DNA of 64,000 nucleotides from Micromonospora craterilacus (lineage in GTDB: Bacteria; Actinomycetota; Actinomycetes; Mycobacteriales; Micromonosporaceae): positions 1 to 64,000 of the forward strand of contig NZ_POTY01000002.1 in NCBI RefSeq assembly GCF_003236315.1, in the 5' to 3' direction. Below are positions 18,050 to 27,559 of this stretch, in pieces (the first letter of the stretch is position 1; every line of letters begins with the position of its first letter). Both the position numbers and the translations under genes were made by a program. The notes beneath the pieces are model-generated. The model was not told the DNA's origin, made no database searches, and was given only the letters and a program-made list of their open reading frames with translations.

Positions 18050-19048
18050 AGCCCCCAGCCGGAACCGGCCGAGGTGGTGGCCGCGCTCGACGACCTCACC
18101 GTGTGGTTCCCGACGCCGGCCGGCGTGGTTCGCGCCGTCGACGGGGTGTCGTTGCAGGTGCGCCGAGGCGAGACGCTGGGCCTGGTCGGCGAGTCCGGCA
18201 GCGGCAAGTCCACCACCGGCCTTGCGTTGCTGCGACTGGTCGACCCCACCTCCGGCAGCGTGTGGGTGGCTGGGCAGGAGGTGACCCGTTGGTCCCGGCG
18301 GCGGCTGCGCGCGCTACGCCGCCGGGTCGCCATGGTGTTCCAGGATCCGCAGGCATCTCTCGACCCGCGATGCACCATCGGGGCGAGCATCGCCGAGCCA
18401 TTGATCGTGCACCGGCTCACCGACGGCGGTGCTGCCCGTCGCCGCCGGGTCGAGGAACTGCTCGACCTGGTCGGCCTGCGCCGCGACCTCGCCGACCGGC
18501 ATCCGCACGAACTCTCCGGCGGCCAACGGCAGCGGGTGGGCATCGCCCGTGCGCTGGCCGGCGAGCCGGACCTGATCGTCCTGGACGAGCCGATCGCGTC
18601 ACTCGACCTGAGCGTGCAGGCGCAGATCATGAACCTGCTCCGCGGTCTGCAACGGGAGTTGGGACTGACCTACCTGTTCATCGCCCATGACCTCGCCGCC
18701 GTGGAGCACATGAGCGACCGGCTGGCCGTGATGTACCTCGGCCGGATCGTGGAGAGCGGCACCCCGGCGCAGATCTGGCGGGAGCCCGCTCATCCGTACA
18801 CTGCCGCCCTGTTGTCGGCGGTGCCGGTGGCCGATCCGCGAGTCGAGCGGCAGCGTCGGCGGATCATCCTCACCGGCGACATCCCCAGCCCGGTGGACCC
18901 GCCCGACGGCTGTCGGTTCCGGACCAGGTGTCCCCAGGCCCGGCCGGAGTGCGCCGGCACCGACCCGGTGCTGGTCGAGGTCGACGGCGAACACCGTGCG
19001 GCCTGTCTGTTCGCCGGGGAGGCCGTGCGGGCGATGCGGGCACCGTGA
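18047..19048 (+). CDS. Peptide ABC importer ATPase, DppF-type
   Basis: This is the second ATPase, 333 residues. It has Walker [13 protein letters not shown]-loop [13 protein letters not shown], signature [15 protein letters not shown], Walker [14 protein letters not shown]-loop [14 protein letters not shown], and the C-terminal extension [16 protein letters not shown] chose ATG 18047 (GGGGGAG 8 bases upstream). A 27-residue in-frame extension from ATG 17966 is encoded by the repeat element and would also be translatable, so both forms could be made. It is the last gene of the operon. Confidence 0.88.
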   Translation: MSPQPEPAEVVAALDDLTVWFPTPAGVVRAVDGVSLQVRRGETLGLVGESGSGKSTTGLALLRLVDPTSGSVWVAGQEVTRWSRRRLRALRRRVAMVFQDPQASLDPRCTIGASIAEPLIVHRLTDGGAARRRRVEELLDLVGLRRDLADRHPHELSGGQRQRVGIARALAGEPDLIVLDEPIASLDLSVQAQIMNLLRGLQRELGLTYLFIAHDLAAVEHMSDRLAVMYLGRIVESGTPAQIWREPAHPYTAALLSAVPVADPRVERQRRRIILTGDIPSPVDPPDGCRFRTRCPQARPECAGTDPVLVEVDGEHRAACLFAGEAVRAMRAP

Positions 19049-19280
19049 CCCCGCCTCATTAAGGCTTGAAAACCTGTCGAGTTAGTGGGATATTCGGTGC
19101 GCGGTCGGCACGGACGATCAGAGTCGCCGCGCCGGTGTGGAGCCGAGCGCGACGCCTGATCGCCGCCGTCGAGGGGTAGCCAGTCGGGCATCGAGGCCCG
19201 ATCCGCGACCGCACCCACCACTGTCTTCATGCCACCCCAACTCAAAACGGGCATATTCCCTATCTAATTGGTCGGATTTA

Positions 19281-19286
19281 TATAGT
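19281..19286 (+). promoter_or_regulatory. Probable -10 and AT-rich control region of the sulfate operon
   Basis: TATAGT lies 33 bp before the start in the most AT-rich stretch of the neighbourhood (about 19245-19290). Two related motifs in opposite orientation, TTAGTGGGATATTC (19082-19095) and GCATATTCCCTATCTAA (19251-19267), flank the gap between the peptide and sulfate operons and may bind a regulator. No clear -35 is visible; TTCCCT at 19256-19261 is the nearest candidate. Confidence 0.4.
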
Positions 19287-19319
19287 GCGGGCGCGCACTG
19301 GATGGAGGACGGCATTCCG

Positions 19320-20342
19320 ATGAGGCACCGGATCAGAGCGGCCATCGCCCTCGCCATGGTGACCGGCTTGGCGCTGTCGGGCTGCGGTGGCGGCGACGCG
19401 GCGGCGGGCGGCTCCGCCACGCTGAACATCGTCGGTTTCGCGGTGCCCGAGGCGGCGAACAAGGCCATCGCCGCGGAGTGGACCAAGACCGACGCGGGCA
19501 AGGGAGTCAGGTTCAAGACCTCCTACGGCGCCTCCGGCGACCAGAGCCGCGCCGTCGTGTCCGGCCTGAAGGCCGACTACGTCCACTTCTCCGTGACCAG
19601 CGACGTGACCCGCCTGGTCGACGCCGGGCTGGTCGACGAGAGCTGGGACGACGGCCCGAACAAGGGCATCGTGTCGTCCTCGGTGGTGGTGCTGGCGGTA
19701 CGCAAGGGCAACCCCAAGAACATCCAGGGGTGGGACGACCTGACCAAGCCCGGCATCGGCATCGTCACGCCCAACCCCGCGTCCTCCGGCGCCGCCCGGT
19801 GGAACGCCCTCGCCGCCTGGGGGCACATCGCCGCCAACGGCGGAACCGACGCCCAAGCGCAGGACTACCTCACCAAGCTCTTCGCCAACGTGGTGTCGCT
19901 GCCCAACAGCGGCCGCGACGCCACCACCACCTTCCTCGGCGGCACCGGTGACGTCCTGCTCGCGTACGAGAACGAGACGATCCTGGCCCGGCAGAACGGT
20001 GAGGAACTCGACTGGGTCCTGCCGGCGACCACGCTCCTGATCGAGAACCCGGGCGCGATCCTCAAGGCCGCCGACCCGAAGGCGAAGGACTGGCTCGACT
20101 TCGTGCTCGGCCCGCAGGGCCAGCGGCAGTTGGCGCGCACCGGCTTCCGGCCGATCATCGACGGGGTCGACACCAGCGGCATCGAGGGCGCGCTCGACCC
20201 GAACAACCCGTTCCCCGCCCCGCAGAAGCTGCTGACCGTGGAGAACGACTTCGAGAGCTGGTCCGCGCTGTCCAAGAAGTTCTTCGACGAGAAGGACGGC
20301 ATCGTCACCAAGGTCATCGCGGCGTCCGGGAAGGCGAAGTGA
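19320..20342 (+). CDS. Sulfate/thiosulfate ABC importer binding lipoprotein
   Basis: This is a sulfate-binding protein of 340 residues. The lipobox ALSGC comes after a short hydrophobic stretch. Family features are FKTSYGASGDQSRAVVSGLKADYVHFSVTSDV-like ligand-site segments, the early LNIVGFAVPEAANKAI, and GDVLLAYENETILA near the middle. It supplies the receptor for the two CysT/CysW permeases and the CysA ATPase that follow with overlapping frames. ATG 19320 has GGAGG at 19304-19308, a rather long 11-base spacing. The operon feeds sulfate assimilation for cysteine synthesis. Confidence 0.88.
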   Translation: MRHRIRAAIALAMVTGLALSGCGGGDAAAGGSATLNIVGFAVPEAANKAIAAEWTKTDAGKGVRFKTSYGASGDQSRAVVSGLKADYVHFSVTSDVTRLVDAGLVDESWDDGPNKGIVSSSVVVLAVRKGNPKNIQGWDDLTKPGIGIVTPNPASSGAARWNALAAWGHIAANGGTDAQAQDYLTKLFANVVSLPNSGRDATTTFLGGTGDVLLAYENETILARQNGEELDWVLPATTLLIENPGAILKAADPKAKDWLDFVLGPQGQRQLARTGFRPIIDGVDTSGIEGALDPNNPFPAPQKLLTVENDFESWSALSKKFFDEKDGIVTKVIAASGKAK

Positions 20343-21187
20343 CCTCGACCACCCTCGTCCCGGACCGGCCGGCGGGCAACCGCCGGTCGGCCCCGGGCGG
20401 CCTGCCGCTCACCCGGGTCTCCGGGCTGGGCCTCGGCGTGGCGATGGTGTGGTTCAGCCTGCTCGTCCTCATCCCGTTGGCGGCCGTGGCGGTGACCGCG
20501 TCGCAGGGCGGATGGAGCGGGTTCTGGCGGACGGTGACCAACGAACAGACCGCCGCCACGATCCGCCTGACCGTGGGCACCGCGCTGCTCGTCACGCTGG
20601 TCAACATCGTCATGGGCACCCTGATCGCCTGGGTGCTGGTGCGGGACCGGTTCTTCGGCAAGCGCGCGCTGGAGATCCTCATCGACGTCCCGTTCGCGCT
20701 GCCGACCATCGTCGCCGGTCTGGTGCTGCTGTCGCTGTACGGGCCGGGCAGCCCGCTCGGGGTCAACATCGCCAACACCCGGATCGCGGTGTTCCTCGCC
20801 TTCCTGTTCGTCACCCTGCCGTTCATCGTGCGGACCGTGCAGCCGGTGCTGGCCGAACTCGACCCGGAGGTCGAAGAGGCCGCGGCGTCGTTAGGATCCA
20901 GCCGGTACACCACCTTCCGGCGGATCGTCCTGCCGAGCCTCACCCCGGCCATCGCGGCCGGCGCCGCGCTGTCGTTCGCCCGTGCCGTCGGCGAGTACGG
21001 CTCACTGGTCCTGCTCTCCGGCAACCTGCCGATGCGTACCGAGGTGGCCTCGGTCCGCATCCTCAGCAGCATCGAGAACGACAACCCCGACAGCGCGGCA
21101 GCGGTCGCGGTGGTGCTGCTGGCCATCTCGTTGGCCGTCATCGTCGTACTCGACGCCATCCAGCGGAGGGTGATGCGCCGTGGCTGA
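20339..21187 (+). CDS. cysT: Sulfate ABC importer permease, CysT-type
   Basis: This is a membrane permease of 282 residues with about six segments. It has LPLTRVSGLGLGVAMVWFSLLVLIPLAAV at the start, the FALPTIVAGLVLLSLYG segment typical of CysT/CysU, and the EAA loop VEEAAASLGSSRYTTFRRIVLPSL. GTG 20339 overlaps the binding-protein stop (GTGA). Confidence 0.9.
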   Translation: MTSTTLVPDRPAGNRRSAPGGLPLTRVSGLGLGVAMVWFSLLVLIPLAAVAVTASQGGWSGFWRTVTNEQTAATIRLTVGTALLVTLVNIVMGTLIAWVLVRDRFFGKRALEILIDVPFALPTIVAGLVLLSLYGPGSPLGVNIANTRIAVFLAFLFVTLPFIVRTVQPVLAELDPEVEEAAASLGSSRYTTFRRIVLPSLTPAIAAGAALSFARAVGEYGSLVLLSGNLPMRTEVASVRILSSIENDNPDSAAAVAVVLLAISLAVIVVLDAIQRRVMRRG

Positions 21188-22016
21188 CCGTTCGATCGCC
21201 GCCCGTACCCAGGTCGGCCGCCGCCCCGGCCGGTACGTCCTGCGGGCCGTGGTCACGGCGTACCTGTTCTTCCTGGTGGCCTGGCCGCTGTACCTCGTCG
21301 GGCGGAACGCCTTCGCCGACGGGTTCACCAACCTCAACGACATCCTCGGCGATCCCGACGTGACCCACGCGCTGCGGCTCACCGTGGTCATCGCGGTGAC
21401 CGCCGTCGTCATCAACACGGTGTTCGGCGTCGGCATCTCGATCCTGCTGGTCCGCTACGACTTCCCCGGCAAGCGGGCGCTCAACGCCCTGCTCGACATG
21501 CCGCTGTCGGTATCGCCGATCGTCGTCGGCCTGGCCCTGATCCTGGTCTACGGCGGCCGGGACGGCTGGTTCGGTCCGACGCTGGAAGCGGCCGGTCTGC
21601 AGATCATCTTCGCCGTGCCGGGCATGGTGCTGGCCACCGTGTTCGTGGCGCTGCCGCTGGTCATCCGGGAGGTCGTACCGATTCTCCAGGAGGTGGGCGA
21701 CGAGCAGGAGCAGGCCGCCCGCAGCCTCGGTGCCAACGCGTTGCAGACGTTCCGCCGGATCACCCTGCCGTCGATCAAGTGGGGCGTGATCTACGGAGTC
21801 GTGCTCAGCCTCGCCCGTTCGCTCGGCGAGTTCGGCGCGGTCAAGGTCGTCTCCGGCAACGTGCTCGGTGAGACCCGTACGGCCACCCTGGTGGTCGAGG
21901 AGAAGTACCTGAACTTCGACAAGGGCGGCGCGTACGCCACCGCCTTCCTCCTCGCCCTCGTCGCCGTCGCCTGCATCATCGTCGTATCCGTCCTCAGGCC
22001 GAAGGAAGACCGTTGA
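21180..22016 (+). CDS. cysW: Sulfate ABC importer permease, CysW-type
   Basis: This is the second permease, 278 residues. It has [44 protein letters not shown] as the extended EAA region (core [10 protein letters not shown]) and [17 protein letters not shown], a hallmark of CysW. GTG 21180 lies 8 bases inside the cysT stop region, so translation is coupled. The stop overlaps the TTG start of cysA. Confidence 0.9.
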   Translation: MADRSIAARTQVGRRPGRYVLRAVVTAYLFFLVAWPLYLVGRNAFADGFTNLNDILGDPDVTHALRLTVVIAVTAVVINTVFGVGISILLVRYDFPGKRALNALLDMPLSVSPIVVGLALILVYGGRDGWFGPTLEAAGLQIIFAVPGMVLATVFVALPLVIREVVPILQEVGDEQEQAARSLGANALQTFRRITLPSIKWGVIYGVVLSLARSLGEFGAVKVVSGNVLGETRTATLVVEEKYLNFDKGGAYATAFLLALVAVACIIVVSVLRPKEDR

Positions 22017-23023
22017 GCATCGAGATTGTCAACGTCGGCAAGCGTTTCGGAGATTTCGTCGCGCTGGACGAGGTGTCGGTGAGCATCCCGTCCGGCCGGC
22101 TCACCGCCCTGCTCGGCCCCTCCGGCGGCGGCAAGTCCACGCTGTTGCGGATCGTCGCGGGCTTGGAACGCGCCGACACCGGAAAGGTCGAGATCGAGGG
22201 CGTGGACGCGACCGGACTGCCGCCGCAGAAGCGCAACGTCGGTTTCGTGTTCCAGCAGTACGCGGCGTTCAAGCACCTGTCGGTGCGGCGCAACGTGGCC
22301 TTCGGCCTGGAGATCCGGAAGCGGCCCAAGGACGAGATCCGGCGTCGGGTCGACGAGCTGCTCGCCCTGGTCCACCTGGAACAGTTCGCCGACCGGCTGC
22401 CCGCGCAGCTCTCCGGCGGGCAGCGCCAGCGGATGGCCCTGGCCCGGGCGCTGGCCGTGGAGCCGACCGTGCTGCTGCTCGACGAGCCGTTCGGCGCCCT
22501 CGACGCCAAGGTCCGCAAGGAACTGCGGGACTGGCTGCGCCGGCTGCACGACGAGGTGCACGTCACCACCGTCTTCGTCACCCACGACCAGGAGGAGGCG
22601 CTCGAGGTCGCCGACGAGATCGTGGTGATCAACGACGGCCGGGTGGAACAGATCGGGTCACCCGACGAGCTGTACGACCGCCCGGCCAACGAGTTCGTCA
22701 TGCGCTTCCTCGGCCCGGTCACCCAGCTCGGCGACCAACTGGTGCGCCCGCACGACCTGCAGCTTTCCACCGAGGGCGGGGACCAGGCCGGTCTGCCCGG
22801 CCGGGTCACCCGGGTCACCCGGATCGGCTTCGAGATCCGGGTCGAGGTCACCGCCGACGACGGTCAGACCGTGACGGTGACCCTCACCCGCAACGAGTTC
22901 CTCGCCCTGGGCATCCAGGCCGACTCCGCAGTCCGGATCCGGCTAGCCCCGAACAGCCCCACCACCACTGCGACGTCCCCCGCACAACGGGCGGCGGCGC
23001 CCAGCCTCGCCGCAACCCATTAG
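22013..23023 (+). CDS. cysA: Sulfate ABC importer ATPase, CysA
   Basis: This is an ATPase of 336 residues. It has Walker [11 protein letters not shown]-loop [18 protein letters not shown], signature [15 protein letters not shown], Walker [20 protein letters not shown] and H-loop [13 protein letters not shown]-terminal TOBE-like domain starts at VRPHDLQLS. The start is TTG 22013, overlapping the cysW stop; the [14 protein letters not shown] opening matches CysA. It is the last gene of the operon and is followed by a large hairpin shared with the convergent operon. Confidence 0.92.
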   Translation: MSIEIVNVGKRFGDFVALDEVSVSIPSGRLTALLGPSGGGKSTLLRIVAGLERADTGKVEIEGVDATGLPPQKRNVGFVFQQYAAFKHLSVRRNVAFGLEIRKRPKDEIRRRVDELLALVHLEQFADRLPAQLSGGQRQRMALARALAVEPTVLLLDEPFGALDAKVRKELRDWLRRLHDEVHVTTVFVTHDQEEALEVADEIVVINDGRVEQIGSPDELYDRPANEFVMRFLGPVTQLGDQLVRPHDLQLSTEGGDQAGLPGRVTRVTRIGFEIRVEVTADDGQTVTVTLTRNEFLALGIQADSAVRIRLAPNSPTTTATSPAQRAAAPSLAATH

Positions 23024-23054
23024 TCGAACTCGCGCGCCGACGGCGCAAGATCGT

Positions 23055-23115
23055 GCTCGATCCCGGATCGAGTGGCCTCACGGTCGCTGGGATGCCACTC
23101 GATCCGGGATCGAGC
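23055..23115. terminator. 22-bp repeat hairpin between convergent operons (copy 1)
   Basis: Arms 23055-23076 and 23094-23115 are perfectly complementary over 22 bp with a 17-base loop. Each arm is itself a palindrome (CTCGATCC-C-GGATCGAG). It sits between the cysA stop and the convergent permease stop, a natural place for a two-way terminator. A second member of the family is at 40116-40170 and differs by a compensated base pair. Confidence 0.75.
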
Positions 23116-23164
23116 GTGACAGCTGCTGCACGCCCTCCATTGACACCTGGATGCTGGTCCGAAA

Positions 23165-24052
23165 TCAGCCCTTGTCGGAGCCGTCGTTGGCGTCTCGGAC
23201 GAAGTAGCGCTGGAAGACGACGAAGATGATCGCCACCGGGATGGTGGCGAGCAGCGCCGCGCCGAGCTTCAGCGGGTACTGGGTGCCCTTGCCGAGTGAC
23301 CCGCTGACCAGGTCGGCGAGGCCACGGGGCAGGGTGAACAGGCTGGGGTCCTGCACCGAGACCAGGCTGTGCGGGAACTCGTTCCAGGTGCCCTGGAAGG
23401 AGAGGATGGTGAGGGTGATCAGCGCCGGCTTCGCCATCGGCAGCACCACCGACCAGAAGGTGCGGAAGATGCTCGCGCCGTCGATGCGGGCCGCCTCCTC
23501 CACGCTGACCGGGATGGACTCGAAGAACTGCTTCATGATGAACACGCCGGCGGCGTCGGCGAGCAGGGGCACGATCAGCGCGGAGTAGCTGTTGTAGATG
23601 CCGAGCTGGTTGAGCACCAGGAACTTGGGGATCAGCAGCACCACACCCGGTACCGCCATCACGGCGATGACCGCCGCGAAGAGTCCCGACCGGCCGCGGA
23701 AGCGCAGCCGGGCCAGCGCGTACCCGGCGAGTGAGCAGAAGAAGACCCGGCCGGTGGTGGCCACCAACGTCACCAGCAGCGAGTTGCCGAGCCAGAGCGG
23801 GAAGTTGGTGCCGGTGAAGATCCGGATGAATCCGTCGAACACCAGCTGGTCGGGGATCGGCGAGAGCGGGTTGGCGGCGGCGTCGGGCTCGGTCTTGAGC
23901 GAGTTCCCGATCTGGATCACGAACGGGTACAGGAAGACCAGCGAGAAGAAGACCAGGACGGCGTACCCGAGAAACCGGCTGGCCAGGGTGCGGGCGCCCC
24001 GGTTGCCGCGTCGCCGGGTGGGCGTCGCCGGACGCTCGGCCAGTGCGGTCAC
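23165..24052 (-). CDS. CUT1 ABC importer permease, MalG-type
   Basis: This is a membrane permease of 295 residues with six segments (first FLGYAVLVFFSLVFLYPF). The EAA loop is VEEAARIDGASIFRTFWSVVLP, and SFQGTWNEFPH matches the NWNEF segment of the family. GTG 24052 overlaps the stop of the upstream permease. The operon (regulator, receptor, two permeases) has no ATPase gene. It faces a debranching-like enzyme across a shared operator region, suggesting alpha-glucan oligosaccharides. Confidence 0.88.
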   Translation of the reverse strand: MTALAERPATPTRRRGNRGARTLASRFLGYAVLVFFSLVFLYPFVIQIGNSLKTEPDAAANPLSPIPDQLVFDGFIRIFTGTNFPLWLGNSLLVTLVATTGRVFFCSLAGYALARLRFRGRSGLFAAVIAVMAVPGVVLLIPKFLVLNQLGIYNSYSALIVPLLADAAGVFIMKQFFESIPVSVEEAARIDGASIFRTFWSVVLPMAKPALITLTILSFQGTWNEFPHSLVSVQDPSLFTLPRGLADLVSGSLGKGTQYPLKLGAALLATIPVAIIFVVFQRYFVRDANDGSDKG

Positions 24053-25185
24053 TTCGCGGATCCTTCCGGTGTACGCCGGCGCCGCCGGCCCCAGCGGGGT
24101 CGGTCAGGGTCCCGGTCGGCCATCACCCAGCGCTGCACGAGGGTGAGCACGATGATGATCAGGAACAGGACGAACGAGATCGCCGCGCCGGAGCCGTAGT
24201 CGAAGTCCCGGAACGCGGTGCGGTACGAAAGGTAGGCCGGGGTGAGGGTGGTCTTGGCCGGGTCGCCCTGGCTCATCACGTACACCTGGTCGAAGACCTG
24301 CCAGGAGCCGATCAGACCAAGGGTGACCACCAGGAACATGGTCGGCTTGATCATCGGCAGGGTGACGTTGCGGAACCGCTGCCAGCGGCTCGCGCCGTCG
24401 AGGGTGCTCGCCTCCTCCAGCGCGACCGGCACGTTCTGCAGGGCGGCGAGGAACATCAGCATGAACGTGCCGGAGGTGGTCCAGATCACCAGCGTGATGA
24501 TGGACATCATCGCGACGCTGGGACCGGACAACCACTCCCACCAGGTCAGCCCGAGCGGTCCGCCCTGGGTCAACGCGGTGGGCGGGCTGTCCACGCCGAC
24601 CACGCCGAGCAGCAGGTGCAGCACGCCCCGGGAGTCGGCGAACCACTGCGGCCCGCTGATGCCGAACATCCGCAGCAGGCTGTTGACCGCGCCGGAGTTG
24701 GCGAACAGGAACAGGAAGACCACGCTGATCGCCACCGAGCTGGTGACCGACGGGAAGTAGAACGCGGTACGGAAGAAGCTCTTGCCCTTGAGCAGCCGGT
24801 TGTTGACCACCAGCGCCAGCCCGAGGGCGAGCACCGTCTGCGTCGGTACGACCAGCGCCACGTAGTAGATGTTGTTGCGGATGGCGGTCATGAAGTCCCG
24901 GCGGTCCAGGCCGTCTTCGGTGAACAGCCGGGTGTAGTTGTCGGTGCCGACGAACGGCACCTGACTGGTGAACGGGCTGCCCTGCCCGTTCCAGTCGGTC
25001 AGGCTCACCCACAGCGCCATCAGGATCGGCAGCAGCAGGAACAGCCCGAGGATGACGATCACCGGCGCGACGAACAGCCAGCCGGCGATGTTCTCGTTGG
25101 CGCGTACGCCGCGCCTGCCGCGCCGGCGGCGGTCGTCCGGCCCGCCGGTCGCAGTCGCCGCTGCCCTCAGCATGTTCGTCGCCAT
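24049..25185 (-). CDS. CUT1 ABC importer permease, MalF-type
   Basis: This is a permease of 378 residues, long for the family because of an extended periplasmic loop between segments 3 and 4 (about residues 150-250), a feature of MalF proteins of oligosaccharide importers. The EAA loop is LEEASTLDGASRWQRFRNVTLP. I chose ATG 25185 because GGGGAG lies 5 bases before it; the GTG at 25191 has no room for a ribosome-binding site. It is preceded by a 15-bp stem-loop that separates it from the binding-protein gene. Confidence 0.85.
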   Translation of the reverse strand: MATNMLRAAATATGGPDDRRRRGRRGVRANENIAGWLFVAPVIVILGLFLLLPILMALWVSLTDWNGQGSPFTSQVPFVGTDNYTRLFTEDGLDRRDFMTAIRNNIYYVALVVPTQTVLALGLALVVNNRLLKGKSFFRTAFYFPSVTSSVAISVVFLFLFANSGAVNSLLRMFGISGPQWFADSRGVLHLLLGVVGVDSPPTALTQGGPLGLTWWEWLSGPSVAMMSIITLVIWTTSGTFMLMFLAALQNVPVALEEASTLDGASRWQRFRNVTLPMIKPTMFLVVTLGLIGSWQVFDQVYVMSQGDPAKTTLTPAYLSYRTAFRDFDYGSGAAISFVLFLIIIVLTLVQRWVMADRDPDRPRWGRRRRRTPEGSAK

Positions 25186-25210
25186 CGTCACTCCCCTCTT
25201 AGGTCGAGAT

Positions 25211-25260
25211 GGGAAGGAGGGTCCCTTCCTGACGCGCCTGCGGCGGTCAGGAAGGGACCC
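25211..25260 (-). repeat. Interspersed hairpin repeat between binding-protein and permease genes
   Basis: A perfect 15-bp stem (25219-25233 with 25246-25260) has a 12-base loop. The left half (AAGGAGGGTCCCTTCCTGACGC) shares its pattern with the unit at 5813-5870 (AAGGAGGGGCCCCTTCTTAACGC), so both belong to one interspersed family. It may stabilise the receptor part of the message or attenuate the permease part. Confidence 0.6.
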
Positions 25261-25266
25261 CTGCGA

Positions 25267-26517
25267 TCAGCTACCGCCGAGCGCTGCCTTCGCGTTCTTG
25301 TCGAAGTTGGCCAGGATGCTCTTCGGGTCGCCGTTGGCCAGACCCTGCAGACCGGCCTCGAGGTCCTGCAGGACGCTGTCCATCTTCGGGGCGTTCACCG
25401 GGCCCTGGGCGTACGCGGCACCGTCGATGAACGGCTTGTCGGCGGGGAACTCCGCGGTGTACTGGTCGCGCACCGACTCGCGGGACGGCATGACCCCGAA
25501 CGCCTTGGCGAAGGCGATCTGCTGCTCGCCGCTGGTCATCGCCTCCACGAACTTGATCGCCTGCTCCTTGTACTTGCTCTTGGCCGCGATGCCCCAGCAC
25601 TGGGTGAAGGAGAGCGTACCCTTGCCCGCAGGTCCCGCCGGCAGCTCGACGACCTGGTACTTCACCTTCGGGAAGTCGTTCTGCAGGGCGCCCTTGATCC
25701 AGTTGCCCTCGATGGTCATCACCGCGGCGCCCTTGCCGAATGCCTCACCGGACCAGCCCGCGTCGAGCTGCTTCGGGAAGCGGACGAGCCCGTCGGTGAC
25801 CATCTGCTTGACGTGGGTCAGCGCGGCGACGTTCGCCGGGGTGTCGCCGGTGGCGGACTTGCCGTCCGCGCTGAGCAGCCAGCCGCCGTTCTGCACGAAG
25901 AACGCGCCGATCCGGTCCCGGGTGTCACCGAGCACCAGCGGCACCATGCCCTTGGCCTTGATCTTCTTCGCGGTGGCGGTGAGCTGCTCCCAGGTGGTCG
26001 GCACGTCGGCGTCGGTCAGACCGGCCTTCGACCACAGCTCGGTGTTGATCTGGAGGGCGAGGGTGGAGAAGTCCTTGGGCGCGCAGTACAGCTTGCCGTC
26101 GTAGGTGAAGGTGTTGCGCAGGCTCTCGTAGAAGTCGCCGACGTTGCTGATCTTGTCGCCGTACGGCTCCAGGGCGCCGACGCTGGCGTAGTCGGCGAAG
26201 CGGCTGGCGTCGACGTAGAACACGTCCGGCGGGTTGCCGCCGGCCAGGCCCTGGCCCAGCTGCTGCGTCAGGTCCTGCGCGGGAACCACGGTGGCCTGGT
26301 TGCCGGAGGAGGTGGCCCAGGCCGCCGCGGCGTCCTGCACGGCCTTGGTCTCGGCGTCGCCGGAGGAGCCGATCATGATCTGCAGGCTGGCCGGCCCGGT
26401 GGACTGGGTGGTCTCCGCGGCGGGGTCGTCGAAGCCGCTGCCGCAGGCGGTCGAGCCGAAGAGCGCGGCGGCGGTCAGGCCGGCCACGGCGGCGCGGGTG
26501 AGGACGCGGGGTGTCAT
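25267..26517 (-). CDS. CUT1 ABC importer substrate-binding lipoprotein
   Basis: This is a solute-binding protein, family 1, of 416 residues. The lipobox GSTAC lies near residue 25 after a hydrophobic stretch. Family features: LQIMIGSSGDAETKAVQDAAAAW at the start of the mature part, GGNPPDVFYVDASRFADYASVGALEPY in lobe 1, and IEGNWIKGAL in lobe 2. ATG 26517 has AGGAG upstream. It follows the lacI-type gene by 31 bp and is the receptor for the two permeases downstream. A maltooligosaccharide-like substrate is plausible from the divergent debranching-type enzyme but is not shown by the sequence. Confidence 0.88.
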   Translation of the reverse strand: MTPRVLTRAAVAGLTAAALFGSTACGSGFDDPAAETTQSTGPASLQIMIGSSGDAETKAVQDAAAAWATSSGNQATVVPAQDLTQQLGQGLAGGNPPDVFYVDASRFADYASVGALEPYGDKISNVGDFYESLRNTFTYDGKLYCAPKDFSTLALQINTELWSKAGLTDADVPTTWEQLTATAKKIKAKGMVPLVLGDTRDRIGAFFVQNGGWLLSADGKSATGDTPANVAALTHVKQMVTDGLVRFPKQLDAGWSGEAFGKGAAVMTIEGNWIKGALQNDFPKVKYQVVELPAGPAGKGTLSFTQCWGIAAKSKYKEQAIKFVEAMTSGEQQIAFAKAFGVMPSRESVRDQYTAEFPADKPFIDGAAYAQGPVNAPKMDSVLQDLEAGLQGLANGDPKSILANFDKNAKAALGGS

Positions 26518-26548
26518 CGTTCTTTCTCCTGAGGTGAGGGACGGGGTG

Positions 26549-27541
26549 TCAGGCGAGGTGCCGCAGGACCAACGCGGGTCGCAGCAGCACCTGCCTCGGG
26601 TCGCGGTGCGGCCCGTCGAGAAGGTCGGTGAGGAGGTCGACGCAGCGGGCGGCGGCGTCGCCGAGGGGTTGACTGATGCTGCTCAGGCCGACCGCGGCGG
26701 CGACCGGGGTGTCGTCGAAGCCGATCACCGGCATGGTGGTGCCGGCCGCGCGCAGGGCCTGGAGTGCGCCGAGGGCTAGGGAGTCGCTGGCGCAGACGAG
26801 GGCGGTGGGTGGGGCCGGCCGGCCGAGCATCTCCCGCGCCGTACGGGCGCCCTCGGCGATGCCGTCCTCGGTCTCCGCGTCGAGCCCGTCGGGGTCGACG
26901 CCCGCGCCGAGCAGGGCGCGATGCCAGCCCGCCCGCCGGTCGTCGCCGACGCCCGAGCCGGCCGGCCAGCCGATGAAGCCGATCCGGAGATGGCCGGCCG
27001 CGAGCAGGTGGGCGGTCGCCTCCCGGGTGCCGGCGGCCCCGTCGACGTCGACCCAGCTGTGGGCCTGCGGGTGGTCCCACGGCCGACCGAAGGTGACGAA
27101 CGGGATCTCCCGCTCGGCCAGCCAGGCGGTACGCGGGTCGCCGTGGTCGGTGCCGGTGATCACGAATCCGTCCAGGTCGTACGCGCTGAGCAGGTCCCCG
27201 TACGCGGAGATCTCGCGGTCGTCGTCGGTGGCGGTGTAGAGCATGACCCGGTAGCCGGCCGACTCGGCGGTCTCGGTGAGCCCGTGCAGGAAGCGGTCGA
27301 GCACCGAGCCGTTGATCCCGTCCCGGGTGGGTTCGATACGCACCGCGATCAACCGAGAACGGCCGGTGCGCATCTGTCGCGCGGCCTGGTTGGCTCGGTA
27401 GCCGAGGGTGACGATCGCCTCTTGCACCCGTTGCCGGGTCTCCGGCCGCACGATGTGCGGTGCGTTGATGACGTTGGACACGGTCTGCCGGCTGACCCGG
27501 GCGTGCCGGGCCACCGTGGCAATGGTCACCTTTTCCGCCAC
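26549..27541 (-). CDS. LacI-family regulator of the glucan-uptake cluster
   Basis: This is a repressor of 330 residues. It has an N-terminal LacI helix-turn-helix (VTIATVARHARVSRQTVSNVIN), hinge helix YRANQAARQMRTGRS, then a periplasmic-binding-protein-like effector domain with VIGFDDTPVAAAVGLSSISQPLG near the end. GTG 27541 lies after AAAGG. It is the first gene of the minus-strand importer operon and divergent from the debranching-type gene; two inverted copies of a 15-bp motif lie between. It probably represses both directions until a sugar binds. Confidence 0.9.
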   Translation of the reverse strand: MAEKVTIATVARHARVSRQTVSNVINAPHIVRPETRQRVQEAIVTLGYRANQAARQMRTGRSRLIAVRIEPTRDGINGSVLDRFLHGLTETAESAGYRVMLYTATDDDREISAYGDLLSAYDLDGFVITGTDHGDPRTAWLAEREIPFVTFGRPWDHPQAHSWVDVDGAAGTREATAHLLAAGHLRIGFIGWPAGSGVGDDRRAGWHRALLGAGVDPDGLDAETEDGIAEGARTAREMLGRPAPPTALVCASDSLALGALQALRAAGTTMPVIGFDDTPVAAAVGLSSISQPLGDAAARCVDLLTDLLDGPHRDPRQVLLRPALVLRHLA

Positions 27542-27559
27542 ATCACGCCTTTCGAGGGG

